Source: Chryseobacterium sp. C-71 (GTDB lineage Bacteria; Bacteroidota; Bacteroidia; Flavobacteriales; Weeksellaceae). From it: a stretch of 64,000 nt of DNA. The notes under the pieces were generated by a model. The model was not told the origin of the DNA and searched no databases. It saw only the letters and a list, made by a program, of their open reading frames with translations. The DNA is taken from positions 1,612,001 through 1,676,000 of the forward strand of contig NZ_CP087131.1 in NCBI RefSeq assembly GCF_020911865.1, read 5' to 3'. The position numbers and the translations under genes are program-made. Below, piece after piece: positions 18,266 through 26,270 of this stretch. The stretch's first letter is position 1, and the number at the start of each line of letters is the position of its first letter.

Positions 18266-18273
18266 TATCTTTG
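18266..18273 (+). promoter_or_regulatory. -7 box of fmt, touching the start codon
   Basis: TATCTTTG matches the Bacteroidota -7 element TAnnTTTG. It ends one base before the ATG at 18275, leaving almost no room for a leader. Confidence 0.5.
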
Positions 18274-18274
18274 C

Positions 18275-19225
18275 ATGATGAAATCATTGAAAGTCGTTTT
18301 TTTTGGTACGCCTGAGTTTGCAAAAACTGCTTTGGCAGCCATTCATCAATCAAACCATGAAGTAGTAGGCGTAGTAACTGTTGCTGACAAAGCGAGCGGG
18401 CGTGGACAGAAAATCAATCAGTCTGCTGTAAAAGTTTATGCTGTAGAAAACAATCTTCATGTTTTGCAGCCAGAAAAATTAAGAAATCCTGAATTTTTAC
18501 AAGAAATTAAAAGTTTAGACGCTGATGTTTTCGTTGTCGTTGCCTTTAGAATGATGCCGAAAATCTTGTTTGAAATGCCAGAATTAGGAACTTTTAACCT
18601 TCACGCTTCTTTACTTCCTGATTATCGCGGAGCTGCACCGATTAATTATGCTGTAATTAACGGTGAAGAAAAAACCGGAGCCACAACATTTTTTATCAAC
18701 GAAAAAATTGACGAGGGAAATATTCTCCTTCAGGAAGAAATTCAAATTTTGCCCGATGAAAACGCAGGAAGTCTTCACGACAGACTCATGGAAATGGGCG
18801 CAAAATTAATCGTAAAAACGCTTGATGGCCTATCTGAAAATTCAATAACAGAAAAACCTCAGCCACACGTTGAACAGCCCAAAAATGCCTTTAAAATCTT
18901 TAAAGAAGATACAAGAATCGACTTTTCTAAAACTTCAAAAGAAGTTCATCAATTCATCTTAGGAATGTCGCCATATCCTGCAGCTTTCACCACATTAAAA
19001 ATCGGAGAAGAAGAAAAAGGACTGAAAATTTACGGCGGAAAATTTGAAATTACTAATCACGAGAAAACTTCCGGAACTTTAGATATTTCTAAAAATGAAT
19101 TTAAGATTTACACCAAAGACGGAATTTATTATCCATTGGAATTACAATTAGAAGGAAAGAAGAGAATGAATGTCAAAGATTTCCTCAACGGATTTAGAAA
19201 TTTCGACGAAATAAAAATGGCTTGA
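18275..19225 (+). CDS. fmt: methionyl-tRNA formyltransferase
   Basis: The 316-residue enzyme formylates Met-tRNAfMet for initiation. The N-terminal formyltransferase domain holds the catalytic residues N108 and H110 (FNLHASLLPDYRGAAP) and D146 (INEKIDEGNI). The C-terminal OB-like domain covers about 210-316. Two start codons stand side by side (ATGATG at 18275 and 18278); relatives usually begin MKSLKVVFFGTPEFA, which favours 18278. A perfect -7 box ends at 18273, so the transcript may be leaderless. Confidence 0.97.
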   Translation: MMKSLKVVFFGTPEFAKTALAAIHQSNHEVVGVVTVADKASGRGQKINQSAVKVYAVENNLHVLQPEKLRNPEFLQEIKSLDADVFVVVAFRMMPKILFEMPELGTFNLHASLLPDYRGAAPINYAVINGEEKTGATTFFINEKIDEGNILLQEEIQILPDENAGSLHDRLMEMGAKLIVKTLDGLSENSITEKPQPHVEQPKNAFKIFKEDTRIDFSKTSKEVHQFILGMSPYPAAFTTLKIGEEEKGLKIYGGKFEITNHEKTSGTLDISKNEFKIYTKDGIYYPLELQLEGKKRMNVKDFLNGFRNFDEIKMA

Positions 19226-19243
19226 TTACTCAAGCCATTTTTT
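19213..19243 (+). terminator. terminator overlapping the fmt stop codon
   Basis: AAAAATGGCTTGA (19213-19225, containing the TGA stop), loop TTAC, TCAAGCCATTTTTT. The left arm lies inside the coding sequence. Confidence 0.85.
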
Positions 19244-19284
19244 ATATGTTTTAATTGTGAATTTTATTCGAAGTCAATTCACTT

Positions 19285-20406
19285 TTAAAGCTGAACCATC
19301 TCCGTCACCTCAACATCATAACCGCCAACTTGTGGTTTTACGTTAGGATTTTGAGTGATTACTTTAAACTTATTGATTCCTAAATTTTTTAAAATTTGCG
19401 TTCCGATACCGTAGTCTCTGTAATTGAAAGCTGCAGTCGGATGTTTTTGTTGTCCGTCCTGATAATTCAAAAACTGCTGCAATTTTCTCAATGTATTTTC
19501 AGAATTAGATACATTATTGATAAAAATAATTGCTCCTTTTCCTTCTTCATTAATCATGCTTGTTACTTTCTCCAATAGAGGTTTTTCGCCATTGTTCAAT
19601 CTCGTTAAGACATCGAAATACGAATCTGAAGACTGTACTCTTACCAAAACCGGCTCGTCAACCGTCCAAGAACCTTTCGTTAAAGCAAAATGAATCTGGT
19701 CATTAGAAGTTTCTCTGAAAGCCAGGAAATCAAAATCACCATACGCGGTTTTCACTTCTCTCTCTTCAATTCTTTCAATGAGATTTCCTTTTTTAAGCTG
19801 ATAATGAATCAAATCTTCAATAGAAACGATTTTCATATCGTGTTTTTGTGCAAAAGCGTACAACTCAGGCAAACGAGACATACTTCCGTCCTCGTTCATG
19901 ATTTCACAGATCACACCACCCTCTTTCAAACCTGCAAGACAAGTCAGATCAATTGCAGCTTCCGTATGTCCGGCTCTTTTTAAAACACCGCCTTTTTTAG
20001 CACGCAATGGAAAAATATGACCTGGACGCATAAAATCTGTTGGTTTTGATTTCTCATCCATCAAAGCCAAAATCGTTTTAGCTCTGTCACCAGCAGAAAT
20101 TCCGGTAGAAGTACCATCTCCCAAAAGGTCAACCGATACGGTAAACGCAGTTTCTTTAGGATCGCTGCTTCTGCTTACCATAATATCCAGGCCTAGCTCA
20201 TCGCATCTTTTCTCGGGAAGTGGCATACAGATAAGACCTCTGCCGTGGTATGCCATAAAATTGATCAATTCGGGAGTTGTAAGTTCGGCAGCACAAAGAA
20301 AATCTCCTTCATTTTCTCTGTCTTCATCGTCTACCACTATAATTATTTTACCATTTTTAAGGTCTTCAATAGCCTCTGGAATAGTATTTAACTTCAAATC
20401 TGACAT
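19285..20406 (-). CDS. ribB: 3,4-dihydroxy-2-butanone-4-phosphate synthase with degenerate GTP cyclohydrolase II tail
   Basis: The start is placed at the ATG at 20406 (MSDLKLNTIPEAIEDLKNG), giving 373 residues; 16 hydrophobic codons upstream are unlike the family. The N-terminal RibB domain is complete: VVDDEDRENEGDFLCAAE with the Mg-binding acidic residues, GRGLICMPL, and HTEAAIDLTCLAGL. It makes the four-carbon unit of riboflavin from ribulose 5-phosphate. The C-terminal half has the RibA fold length but lacks the zinc-site cysteines of active cyclohydrolase II (no GD..GS..CDCG block), so only RibB activity is expected. Such half-dead fusions are usual in Flavobacteriia, with ribA elsewhere. 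Confidence 0.92.
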   Translation of the reverse strand: MSDLKLNTIPEAIEDLKNGKIIIVVDDEDRENEGDFLCAAELTTPELINFMAYHGRGLICMPLPEKRCDELGLDIMVSRSSDPKETAFTVSVDLLGDGTSTGISAGDRAKTILALMDEKSKPTDFMRPGHIFPLRAKKGGVLKRAGHTEAAIDLTCLAGLKEGGVICEIMNEDGSMSRLPELYAFAQKHDMKIVSIEDLIHYQLKKGNLIERIEEREVKTAYGDFDFLAFRETSNDQIHFALTKGSWTVDEPVLVRVQSSDSYFDVLTRLNNGEKPLLEKVTSMINEEGKGAIIFINNVSNSENTLRKLQQFLNYQDGQQKHPTAAFNYRDYGIGTQILKNLGINKFKVITQNPNVKPQVGGYDVEVTEMVQL

Positions 20407-20477
20407 TTTTACTTTAATTTTCGCAAAGATACTCATAAAAATAAGCATCAACAATTAATATAGATGGTTTGTTAAGC

Positions 20478-21476
20478 TTAGAATAACGAGTCTACCGCTC
20501 TTTTAATAATCTCATAAGATTCTAGCCTTTTTGAGTGATCGTAGATGTGAGAATTGATCATTAATTCATCTACCTGATATTTGTCCTGAAAATTTCTCAA
20601 CTGTTCAGCTATTTCAGATTGATTTCCCACGAAGCTGAATTTCAACATTTTTAAAACCATTGTTTTTTCCATGGGCGACCAAATGCTATCCATATCCTCA
20701 ACAGGTTTCGGAAAAGGCTTTCGATCGTTTCTGATAATATTAATAAATGCCTGAAATAACGTTGTAGAAAGAAAATTTGCTTCTTCGCTCGTTTCAGCTG
20801 CTACTCCATTTACACAAGCAATAATATAAGGTTTATCCAAATATTGAGATGGCTCAAAATGCTCTCTGTAAATCTTGAAGGCCATATCCATCTGATCGGG
20901 AGCAAAATGACCTGCGAAAGCATAAGGAAGTCCTAATTCCGCAGCCAACCAAGCACTGTCTGTACTCGATCCCAAAATATAAAGCGGAATATCTAAACCT
21001 TCACCGGGAATTGCACGAACCAAAGCATTCGAGTTTTCTTTAGAAAAATATCTCTGTAATTCTAAAATCTGTCTCGGAAACTGTTCATTGATGATGGCTG
21101 GATTTCTTCCCAAAGCCTGTGCCGTTAAACCATCTGTTCCGGGAGCTCTTCCCAAACCTAAATCTATTCTTCCCGGGAAAAGTGACTCTAATGTCCCGAA
21201 TTGTTCGGCGATAATTAATGAACTGTGATTCGGAAGCATAATTCCACCGGAGCCTACTCTGATTTTTTTCGTTCCGTTGGCGATGAAACCAATCAGAACT
21301 GAGGTTGCAGAACTGGCAATGCTTTCCATATTGTGATGCTCGGCAAGCCAGAATCTTTTATAATTTAAATTTTCAGCAAAGTTTGCTAAAGACAGACTAT
21401 CCTGAAAAGTATCATTGATGCTTTTTCCCTGCTTTACGGGAGCGAGGTCTAAAACAGATATTTCAAAGTTTTTCAT
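20478..21476 (-). CDS. LLM-class flavin-dependent oxidoreductase (luciferase-like monooxygenase)
   Basis: The 332-residue TIM-barrel protein is of the bacterial-luciferase superfamily: FWLAEHHNMESIASSATSV, KIRVGSGGIMLPNHS, and FPGRIDLGLGRAPGTD, the last typical of the alkanal-monooxygenase-like subgroup often called YhbW/MsnO8-like. It should use reduced FMN; the substrate is unknown. It lies 71 bp upstream of ribB on the same strand. Grouping a flavin-dependent enzyme with a flavin-synthesis gene may be functional, though that is inference. Confidence 0.9.
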   Translation of the reverse strand: MKNFEISVLDLAPVKQGKSINDTFQDSLSLANFAENLNYKRFWLAEHHNMESIASSATSVLIGFIANGTKKIRVGSGGIMLPNHSSLIIAEQFGTLESLFPGRIDLGLGRAPGTDGLTAQALGRNPAIINEQFPRQILELQRYFSKENSNALVRAIPGEGLDIPLYILGSSTDSAWLAAELGLPYAFAGHFAPDQMDMAFKIYREHFEPSQYLDKPYIIACVNGVAAETSEEANFLSTTLFQAFINIIRNDRKPFPKPVEDMDSIWSPMEKTMVLKMLKFSFVGNQSEIAEQLRNFQDKYQVDELMINSHIYDHSKRLESYEIIKRAVDSLF

Positions 21477-21723
21477 ATCGGATTGTTTATTTCTTCAAAA
21501 GTGATATGCAATCTCCTTTGTCGATTTCATTTATAAATAATTTGAAATACAAATTTAGAGTTAATAAACTGCATTAGTTACTTTTTGTAATTGATAGGAA
21601 TAATGGTTATGTTGTGAGAAAAACTATTAGAAGAATATTATAATTCTAATTAACATTTAAACAAATAACTTATTAATATTATGAATGTCCGTAATTAGTA
21701 ATAACTTAGTTTTTAAAGGTTTG

Positions 21724-21790
21724 TTTGTCATTCCGGAGGAATCTAAACATGCTGAAAATAAAGCAGTTTGGATTCCTCCGGAATGACAAA
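21724..21790. repeat. REP-like palindrome, GTCATTCCGGAGGAATC type
   Basis: Arms of 25 bp at 21724-21748 and 21766-21790 are inverted and match at 24 of 25 positions, with a 17-bp loop. It is the main content of the 381-bp gap 21477-21857; the rest is AT-rich with no gene seen. The design resembles the GTCATGCTGAG palindrome at 31080-31181. It looks like a dispersed intergenic element and may also act as a terminator-like hairpin. Confidence 0.8.
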
Positions 21791-21857
21791 ATGACTGATG
21801 ATTTGAATGCTATGATTAAAAACGGATATTCATTTAATATTTTACTAAATTTAAATC

Positions 21858-22310
21858 ATGAAATCAAAAATAATGTATCTCGAAAATAAATCAAGTGGTC
21901 ACAATGGACTAGCTTGGATTGGTTTTGTGGAATTTTCGAAAACCGGGCAAACGATTTACTTCGATGGAAAAGCACTAAAGAAATTGAAAAATCCAGGAAT
22001 TAATGCCAATCATTTTGATATAGAAACTGGCGAAGAATATTGGGTTTCGGGCGTGAAAAAGAACGGACAAGATAGACATTGGTGCGGAGGAGGAAAAATT
22101 ATGATTGACAGAAGCTCTATTAATGAATATCTAAAATTAGTTGATTTTGATGTAGTCGACGAAAAGTATTTTATTGTAATTGAATTTAAAAAAACTAATA
22201 AGACAAGATTCAACGAACTTGAGAATTCAGAAATTGAATTTAGAAACGATAGCCGTTCTGCTAGTTTCTGGGATAATAACAAGAGAAAGCTAATCTTAGA
22301 TTTAGTTTAG
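21858..22310 (+). CDS. conserved hypothetical protein (Bacteroidota short family, sometimes mislabelled DXP synthase)
   Basis: The 150-residue soluble protein has no signal peptide. It begins MKSKIMYLENKSSGHNG, then WIGFVEFSKTGQTIYFDGK and FDIETGEEYWVSGVKKNGQD followed by RHWCGGGKI. I recognise this pattern from small Bacteroidota proteins that some databases label 1-deoxy-D-xylulose-5-phosphate synthase. The label cannot be right: the real enzyme is over 600 residues and needs a thiamine site that is absent here. The function is unknown. It is a single gene with its own upstream region and is followed 46 bp later by a lipoprotein gene. Confidence 0.8.
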   Translation: MKSKIMYLENKSSGHNGLAWIGFVEFSKTGQTIYFDGKALKKLKNPGINANHFDIETGEEYWVSGVKKNGQDRHWCGGGKIMIDRSSINEYLKLVDFDVVDEKYFIVIEFKKTNKTRFNELENSEIEFRNDSRSASFWDNNKRKLILDLV

Positions 22311-22356
22311 TTTTTTAATTTTCCAGCAAACTTTACTTTTATTTTTAGAATATCAC

Positions 22357-22800
22357 ATGAAAAAAATTATACTATTTTTTATTTTAGTAACATTAGTAAG
22401 TTGCTCTTTTAATCAAACATTTTCAAACAGAGAATCAGATAAAGATGAAGCACAAAAAGTATCCGAAAAATTTTATTGGGAACTGCAATATGGTTCTAAT
22501 CAAGATAAAATGTATGAATTATTTAGTGATCAATTTTTTAAAATTACAAGCAGAGAAAAACTTAATCAGCTTAATCTTGATACTCAAAACCACAGCGGCA
22601 TTATAAAGCAAAATGATCTTGTAAAATGGGAAACGTTGGTGGTAAAAGGTTCGGACGCCAAAAGTCAATATCTCCTGATCTACAATGTTGCAAGAGAATC
22701 TGGTATGACTGAAGAAACCTTCTCTATGCTAAAAGAAGATGGAATAATAAAGATCGTAGGCTACCACATCAATCATATAGCGAAAGAAGAAATTGAGTAA
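22357..22800 (+). CDS. putative lipoprotein, unknown function
   Basis: The 147-residue protein has a lipoprotein signal: MKKIILFFILVTLVSC with C16 as the lipidated cysteine. The mature part reads DEAQKVSEKFYWELQYGSNQD, YELFSDQFFKITSREKL, and ends in a strand-rich stretch (SQYLLIYNVARESGMTEETF). This recalls small cystatin- or NTF2-like domains of the DUF4019/DUF3887 kind, a weak resemblance only. It shares strand and a short gap with the preceding gene and converges with the helicase gene 7 bp beyond its stop. Confidence 0.7.
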   Translation: MKKIILFFILVTLVSCSFNQTFSNRESDKDEAQKVSEKFYWELQYGSNQDKMYELFSDQFFKITSREKLNQLNLDTQNHSGIIKQNDLVKWETLVVKGSDAKSQYLLIYNVARESGMTEETFSMLKEDGIIKIVGYHINHIAKEEIE

Positions 22801-22807
22801 CAAATAC

Positions 22808-24940
22808 TTAACTTTCTTTTTCCTTCGAACGTTTATGTGTAAAATGATTAATCAATATCCTGATTTCATTAAAATCAAAATCATTAGGCAACGCAGTTTT
22901 CCATTCGTTTAAAGTTTCTTGGGGATCAGTTTTAAAAGCTTTTTCGAAAGTTTTAATTTTATCAGAAGTAATCACTCTCGACAAATCAAGCAAACCCTGC
23001 TCGGCAAATCTCGCCAAATGTCCCAAAACGGTTTCTTTGACCAAACCTCTTTCCAAAGCGATTTCTGAAATGGTTTTCCCTTGTTCAAATAATTGGAAAG
23101 TCAGAACCTGAGAAGGAACTTTCGCAATTTTCATGCTGACTTCTTTGTCGTTTTTTTCATCTAAAAGTTTCGTTTCCAAAAGATGAGCGGTTTTCAGACC
23201 ATTCAAATATTCTTCAATATCTTCGAGCCAGCTTCTCAATTCTTCGTTGTAATTTTTCAGACCCTTTACGCCTTTTATTTCAGAGTAAAATTCTTTCAAC
23301 GGACTGAAAATTTTGTCTTTCACTTCACTGAAAAAGAAATTAACGGCACCTTTGGTTTTACTTTCAATCTCACTCCACTCTTCGGTTTGGTTGATGAAAT
23401 TATTGACTTTCTGAAAGATAATTCGTTCCAGTTTCTCGAAAATTTTACCCAGATTGACAACATCCCGTTTTAATTGAAGATACAACTGTTTTGATTTTAC
23501 GTTGTCGATACTTTTGGTCGTGATCGAAAGATTATTCCACAGCTCAACTTCTTTTAAAAGCCATTGAGAATCTACCGAACGAAGCACTTTTCTGATGCTG
23601 TAATCATACTTTTCTCTGTTCAGAATTTCTTCCACGTTATCATTGGCAAAAGTATCACCCTGAAACTGAAGAATTCTGTTGTCTTTAAAAATAACTTCTG
23701 GAGTAATTTTAGATTTTAACACAATTCCTTCCAAAGTTCGGCAACGCGATAAAGCCACATAAACCTGACCTGCCGTAAAACTTTTTCCGGCATCAATAAT
23801 CACTTTGTCAAACGTCAAACCTTGGCTTTTATGAATCGTCACCGCCCAAGCCAATTTTATCGGAAACTGCTCAAAGCTTCCTAAAACTTCTTCTTTAATA
23901 TTTTTTTCGCCGTCTAAAGAATACTTTTTCTGTTCCCAGACTTCTCTTTTTACAGTAATTTCTCTTTCACTGCCTTCAAGAATAACTTTGATTTCTTTTT
24001 CGTCTAAAGCTGAAATTTCACCTATTTTTCCGTTAAAATATTTTTTCTCTCCGGAAATATCATTTCTTATAAACATGACCTGAGCGCCAATTTTCAATTC
24101 TAAAAACTGCTCATTAGGGAACTGGTTTTCTTTAAACTCACCAAAAAGTTTTGCTTCAAAAGTTGCCGGACTCACTTTTATTTCAGCCAATTTCTGCTGA
24201 TTAATGTCGTCCGCAAATTTGTTGTGCGAACAGAGATAGATGTAAGAATCTTCACCCGCATTAAAATCAGGATTATATCTTTCATTCAGATGTTCAAAAT
24301 CAATATTGGCAACGTCGCCGTCACGGATTGAATTTAAAATTTCAAGAAAATTTTCGTCAGTCTGACGATAAACTTTCGTCAGCTCAATCGTCAGCAAAGG
24401 AATATCTTTGATCGCAAGACTGTCAAAAAAGAAAGGCGACTGATAAAACATTTTTAAAATATGCTCATCTCTCACTACCGGCGGAAGCTGATACAAATCT
24501 CCGATGAATAACATCTGAACACCGCCAAAACGCTGATTATTTCTTCGGATAAATCGCAGGGAAAAATCCATCATATCCAAAACATCGGCACGCAACATCG
24601 AAACCTCATCAATAATCAGAACTTCAACCTCACGCAAAAGTTTGAGCTTATCTTTTCTGTATTTAAAATGTTGTTGAAGGTCCGCAATATTATTGCCTAA
24701 ACTTCCGTCAATTCTGTCTGTTGTTGGTAAAAAAGTACGCAATGGCAATCCAAACATTGAATGAATGGTTACGCCACCGGCATTGATTGCAGCAATTCCT
24801 GTAGGAGCTACAACAATGTGTTTTTTTCTGGTTTTTTTTACAAATTCGTTAAGGAATGTTGTCTTTCCCGTTCCTGCTTTTCCGGTAAGAAAAACGCTTC
24901 GGTTGGTATGTTCTATTAAGTCAAAAAAATGATTATTCAT
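22808..24940 (-). CDS. Pif1-like helicase with C-terminal helix-turn-helix domain
   Basis: The 710-residue SF1B helicase carries Walker A GKAGTGKTT at 20-28, Walker B IIDEVSMLRADVLDMMDF from 109, FIGDLYQLPPVV as motif III, AWAVTIHKSQGLTFDKVIID and YVALSRCRTLEGIVLKS as the late motifs. After a coiled, charged region at about 440-600 comes an HTH_40-like domain (QVLTFQLFEQGKTISEIALE, VKETVLGHLARFAEQGLL). Pif1 helicases unwind 5'-3' and resolve R-loops and G-quadruplexes; the added HTH may target it. The arrangement is known in Bacteroidota. It converges with the lipoprotein gene. Confidence 0.93.
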   Translation of the reverse strand: MNNHFFDLIEHTNRSVFLTGKAGTGKTTFLNEFVKKTRKKHIVVAPTGIAAINAGGVTIHSMFGLPLRTFLPTTDRIDGSLGNNIADLQQHFKYRKDKLKLLREVEVLIIDEVSMLRADVLDMMDFSLRFIRRNNQRFGGVQMLFIGDLYQLPPVVRDEHILKMFYQSPFFFDSLAIKDIPLLTIELTKVYRQTDENFLEILNSIRDGDVANIDFEHLNERYNPDFNAGEDSYIYLCSHNKFADDINQQKLAEIKVSPATFEAKLFGEFKENQFPNEQFLELKIGAQVMFIRNDISGEKKYFNGKIGEISALDEKEIKVILEGSEREITVKREVWEQKKYSLDGEKNIKEEVLGSFEQFPIKLAWAVTIHKSQGLTFDKVIIDAGKSFTAGQVYVALSRCRTLEGIVLKSKITPEVIFKDNRILQFQGDTFANDNVEEILNREKYDYSIRKVLRSVDSQWLLKEVELWNNLSITTKSIDNVKSKQLYLQLKRDVVNLGKIFEKLERIIFQKVNNFINQTEEWSEIESKTKGAVNFFFSEVKDKIFSPLKEFYSEIKGVKGLKNYNEELRSWLEDIEEYLNGLKTAHLLETKLLDEKNDKEVSMKIAKVPSQVLTFQLFEQGKTISEIALERGLVKETVLGHLARFAEQGLLDLSRVITSDKIKTFEKAFKTDPQETLNEWKTALPNDFDFNEIRILINHFTHKRSKEKES

Positions 24941-25010
24941 CGATGCAAAAGTACAAAAATTGAAAATAAGGAACGAAATTTGATGGCCTTAAAAAAATAA
25001 AAATCTACCT

Positions 25011-25457
25011 ATGAAAAACTGGTTAATCAAAATCCCTACACTTGTATTGTTTGCAAGTCTTACCATCTTTTCGTGCAAATCTGCACAAAATAACGATCCT
25101 GCAGATATGCCAAAAGATATTTCAGAAAGACCAGCAGATGAGAGTTCTCAAAAATATGATGAAGCGCAATTAGATAAATTAAAAGCTTCAATAGAATCAA
25201 TGGTTACTAAAGAAAAATGTACAAATGCTGCAGATTGGGCTTTCTCACCTTTGGGAACAAAAGCTTGTGGAGGACCGGTTTCTTATATTGCATATCCAAA
25301 GAAAAATGAAGCAACCATTTTACCAAAAATTGAAGAGTACGCTGCAAAAATGTCTGAATTTAATAAGAAATACAACATTACCTCAGATTGTATGATGGCA
25401 GCAGAACCTAAAGGCGTGAAATGTCAGGCCGAAAAAGCGGTTTTGATCTATCCGTAA
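25011..25457 (+). CDS. putative lipoprotein, unknown function
   Basis: The 148-residue protein has a lipobox ending at C22 (LFASLTIFSC). The mature part starts Asp/Glu-rich (NNDPADMPKDISERPADESS) and has four more cysteines in KEKCTNAADWAFSPLGTKAC, SDCMMAAEPKGVKC, likely two disulfides, which fits a periplasmic or surface location. I do not recognise a named family. It is divergent from the Pif1-like gene (70 bp) and ends at a terminator. Confidence 0.7.
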   Translation: MKNWLIKIPTLVLFASLTIFSCKSAQNNDPADMPKDISERPADESSQKYDEAQLDKLKASIESMVTKEKCTNAADWAFSPLGTKACGGPVSYIAYPKKNEATILPKIEEYAAKMSEFNKKYNITSDCMMAAEPKGVKCQAEKAVLIYP

Positions 25458-25478
25458 CTAATTAGTTTTAAATATAAT

Positions 25479-25512
25479 AAAAGCTCTGACTAAAATTTAG
25501 TTCAGAGCTTTT
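25479..25512. terminator. terminator after the lipoprotein gene
   Basis: AAAAGCTCTGAC (25479-25490) pairs with GTTCAGAGCTTTT (25500-25512), with an A/T-rich loop. Confidence 0.8.
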
Positions 25513-25537
25513 GTATTTTTTGCGTTGATAAGTTTTT

Positions 25538-25600
25538 GGCTAAAGCCGTTTGATTTTGTTTTATTGAAAACGAGCTAAAGCCAGTTTCTATTGAATAATT
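25538..25600. repeat. GGCTAAAGCC-type intergenic repeat
   Basis: The self-complementary core GGCTAAAGCC (25538-25547) recurs as GAGCTAAAGCC (25572-25582), each followed by a similar GTTT(G/C) stretch. The same wording occurs in many Flavobacteriia genomes as far as I recall. It sits between convergent genes. Confidence 0.45.
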
Positions 25601-25605
25601 TCATT

Positions 25606-26121
25606 TTATTCTTTATACCAAGAAGAATATTTCACATAATTATCTGCAATCCTATTCACTTCTCCTTCAAGCAAAGCGGAAGAAATATCTTTGATTTTTC
25701 TTGCCGGAACCCCGCCCCAAACCTCACCAGATTTGATATGAGTTCCCTGCGTTACTACAGAACCCGCACCAACGATAGAATTTTCTTCAACCAGACAGTC
25801 ATCCATTACGATAGAGCCCATTCCGATCAAAACATTGTCTTTAATTCTGCATCCATGAACAATTGCGTTGTGACCAATTGAAACATTATTTCCTATTTCC
25901 AAGGGGAATTTCTCGTAAGTACAATGCAGCATGGCATTATCCTGTACATTTACTTTGTCTCCCATTTTGATATAATTTACATCGCCTCTTATCACTGCGT
26001 TGTACCAAATACTGCAGTCTTTCCCCATCACCACATCTCCAATGATCGTTGCGGTTTCTGCCAAAAAAGTATTTTCTCCGATCTGCGGTGTTTTTCCTAA
26101 AAGTTCTTTTACAAGTGCCAT
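25606..26121 (-). CDS. gamma carbonic anhydrase family protein
   Basis: The start is placed at the ATG at 26121 (MALVKELLGKTPQIGEN), giving 171 residues, the family length; the 18 codons further up are hydrophobic and unlike the family. Hexapeptide repeats form a left-handed beta helix (RGDVNYIKMGDKVNVQDNAM, GNNVSIGHNAIVHGCRIKDN, LIGMGSIVMDDCLVEENSIV). The three zinc-ligand histidines are present, one in MLHC and two in IGHNAIVHGC. It may hydrate carbon dioxide, though many bacterial members have no proven activity. It is divergent from the Nfu-type gene. Confidence 0.93.
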   Translation of the reverse strand: MALVKELLGKTPQIGENTFLAETATIIGDVVMGKDCSIWYNAVIRGDVNYIKMGDKVNVQDNAMLHCTYEKFPLEIGNNVSIGHNAIVHGCRIKDNVLIGMGSIVMDDCLVEENSIVGAGSVVTQGTHIKSGEVWGGVPARKIKDISSALLEGEVNRIADNYVKYSSWYKE

Positions 26122-26241
26122 ATTTTTATTTTGAAATTTGATAATGAGCCAATTAAAAATTAAACATGAAATCACAAATTCTAAATTACAGTGATAGCAA
26201 AAATCTAACTCCTAACCTCCGACTTCTAACTTCTAAATCCG

Positions 26242-26249
26242 TATTTTTG
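26242..26249 (+). promoter_or_regulatory. -7 box of the Nfu-type gene
   Basis: TATTTTTG, an exact TAnnTTTG match, 21 bp before the ATG at 26271. Its position supports that ATG as the start instead of the earlier in-frame ATG at 26166. Confidence 0.55.
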
Positions 26250-26270
26250 TATCTCAAATTTAAAGAAAAA

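Noticed and set aside
19285..19950. Active GTP cyclohydrolase II in the ribB tail
   Set aside because: The zinc-binding cysteines and the GD..GS..CDCG block are missing.
20407..20477. FMN riboswitch before ribB
   Set aside because: The gap is only about 71 bp and shows none of the conserved RFN helices.
26166..26270. Longer start for the Nfu-type gene and for the divergent carbonic anhydrase gene (26175)
   Set aside because: The two extensions would overlap each other in low-complexity DNA; the family starts are 26271 and 26121, and a -7 box precedes 26271.
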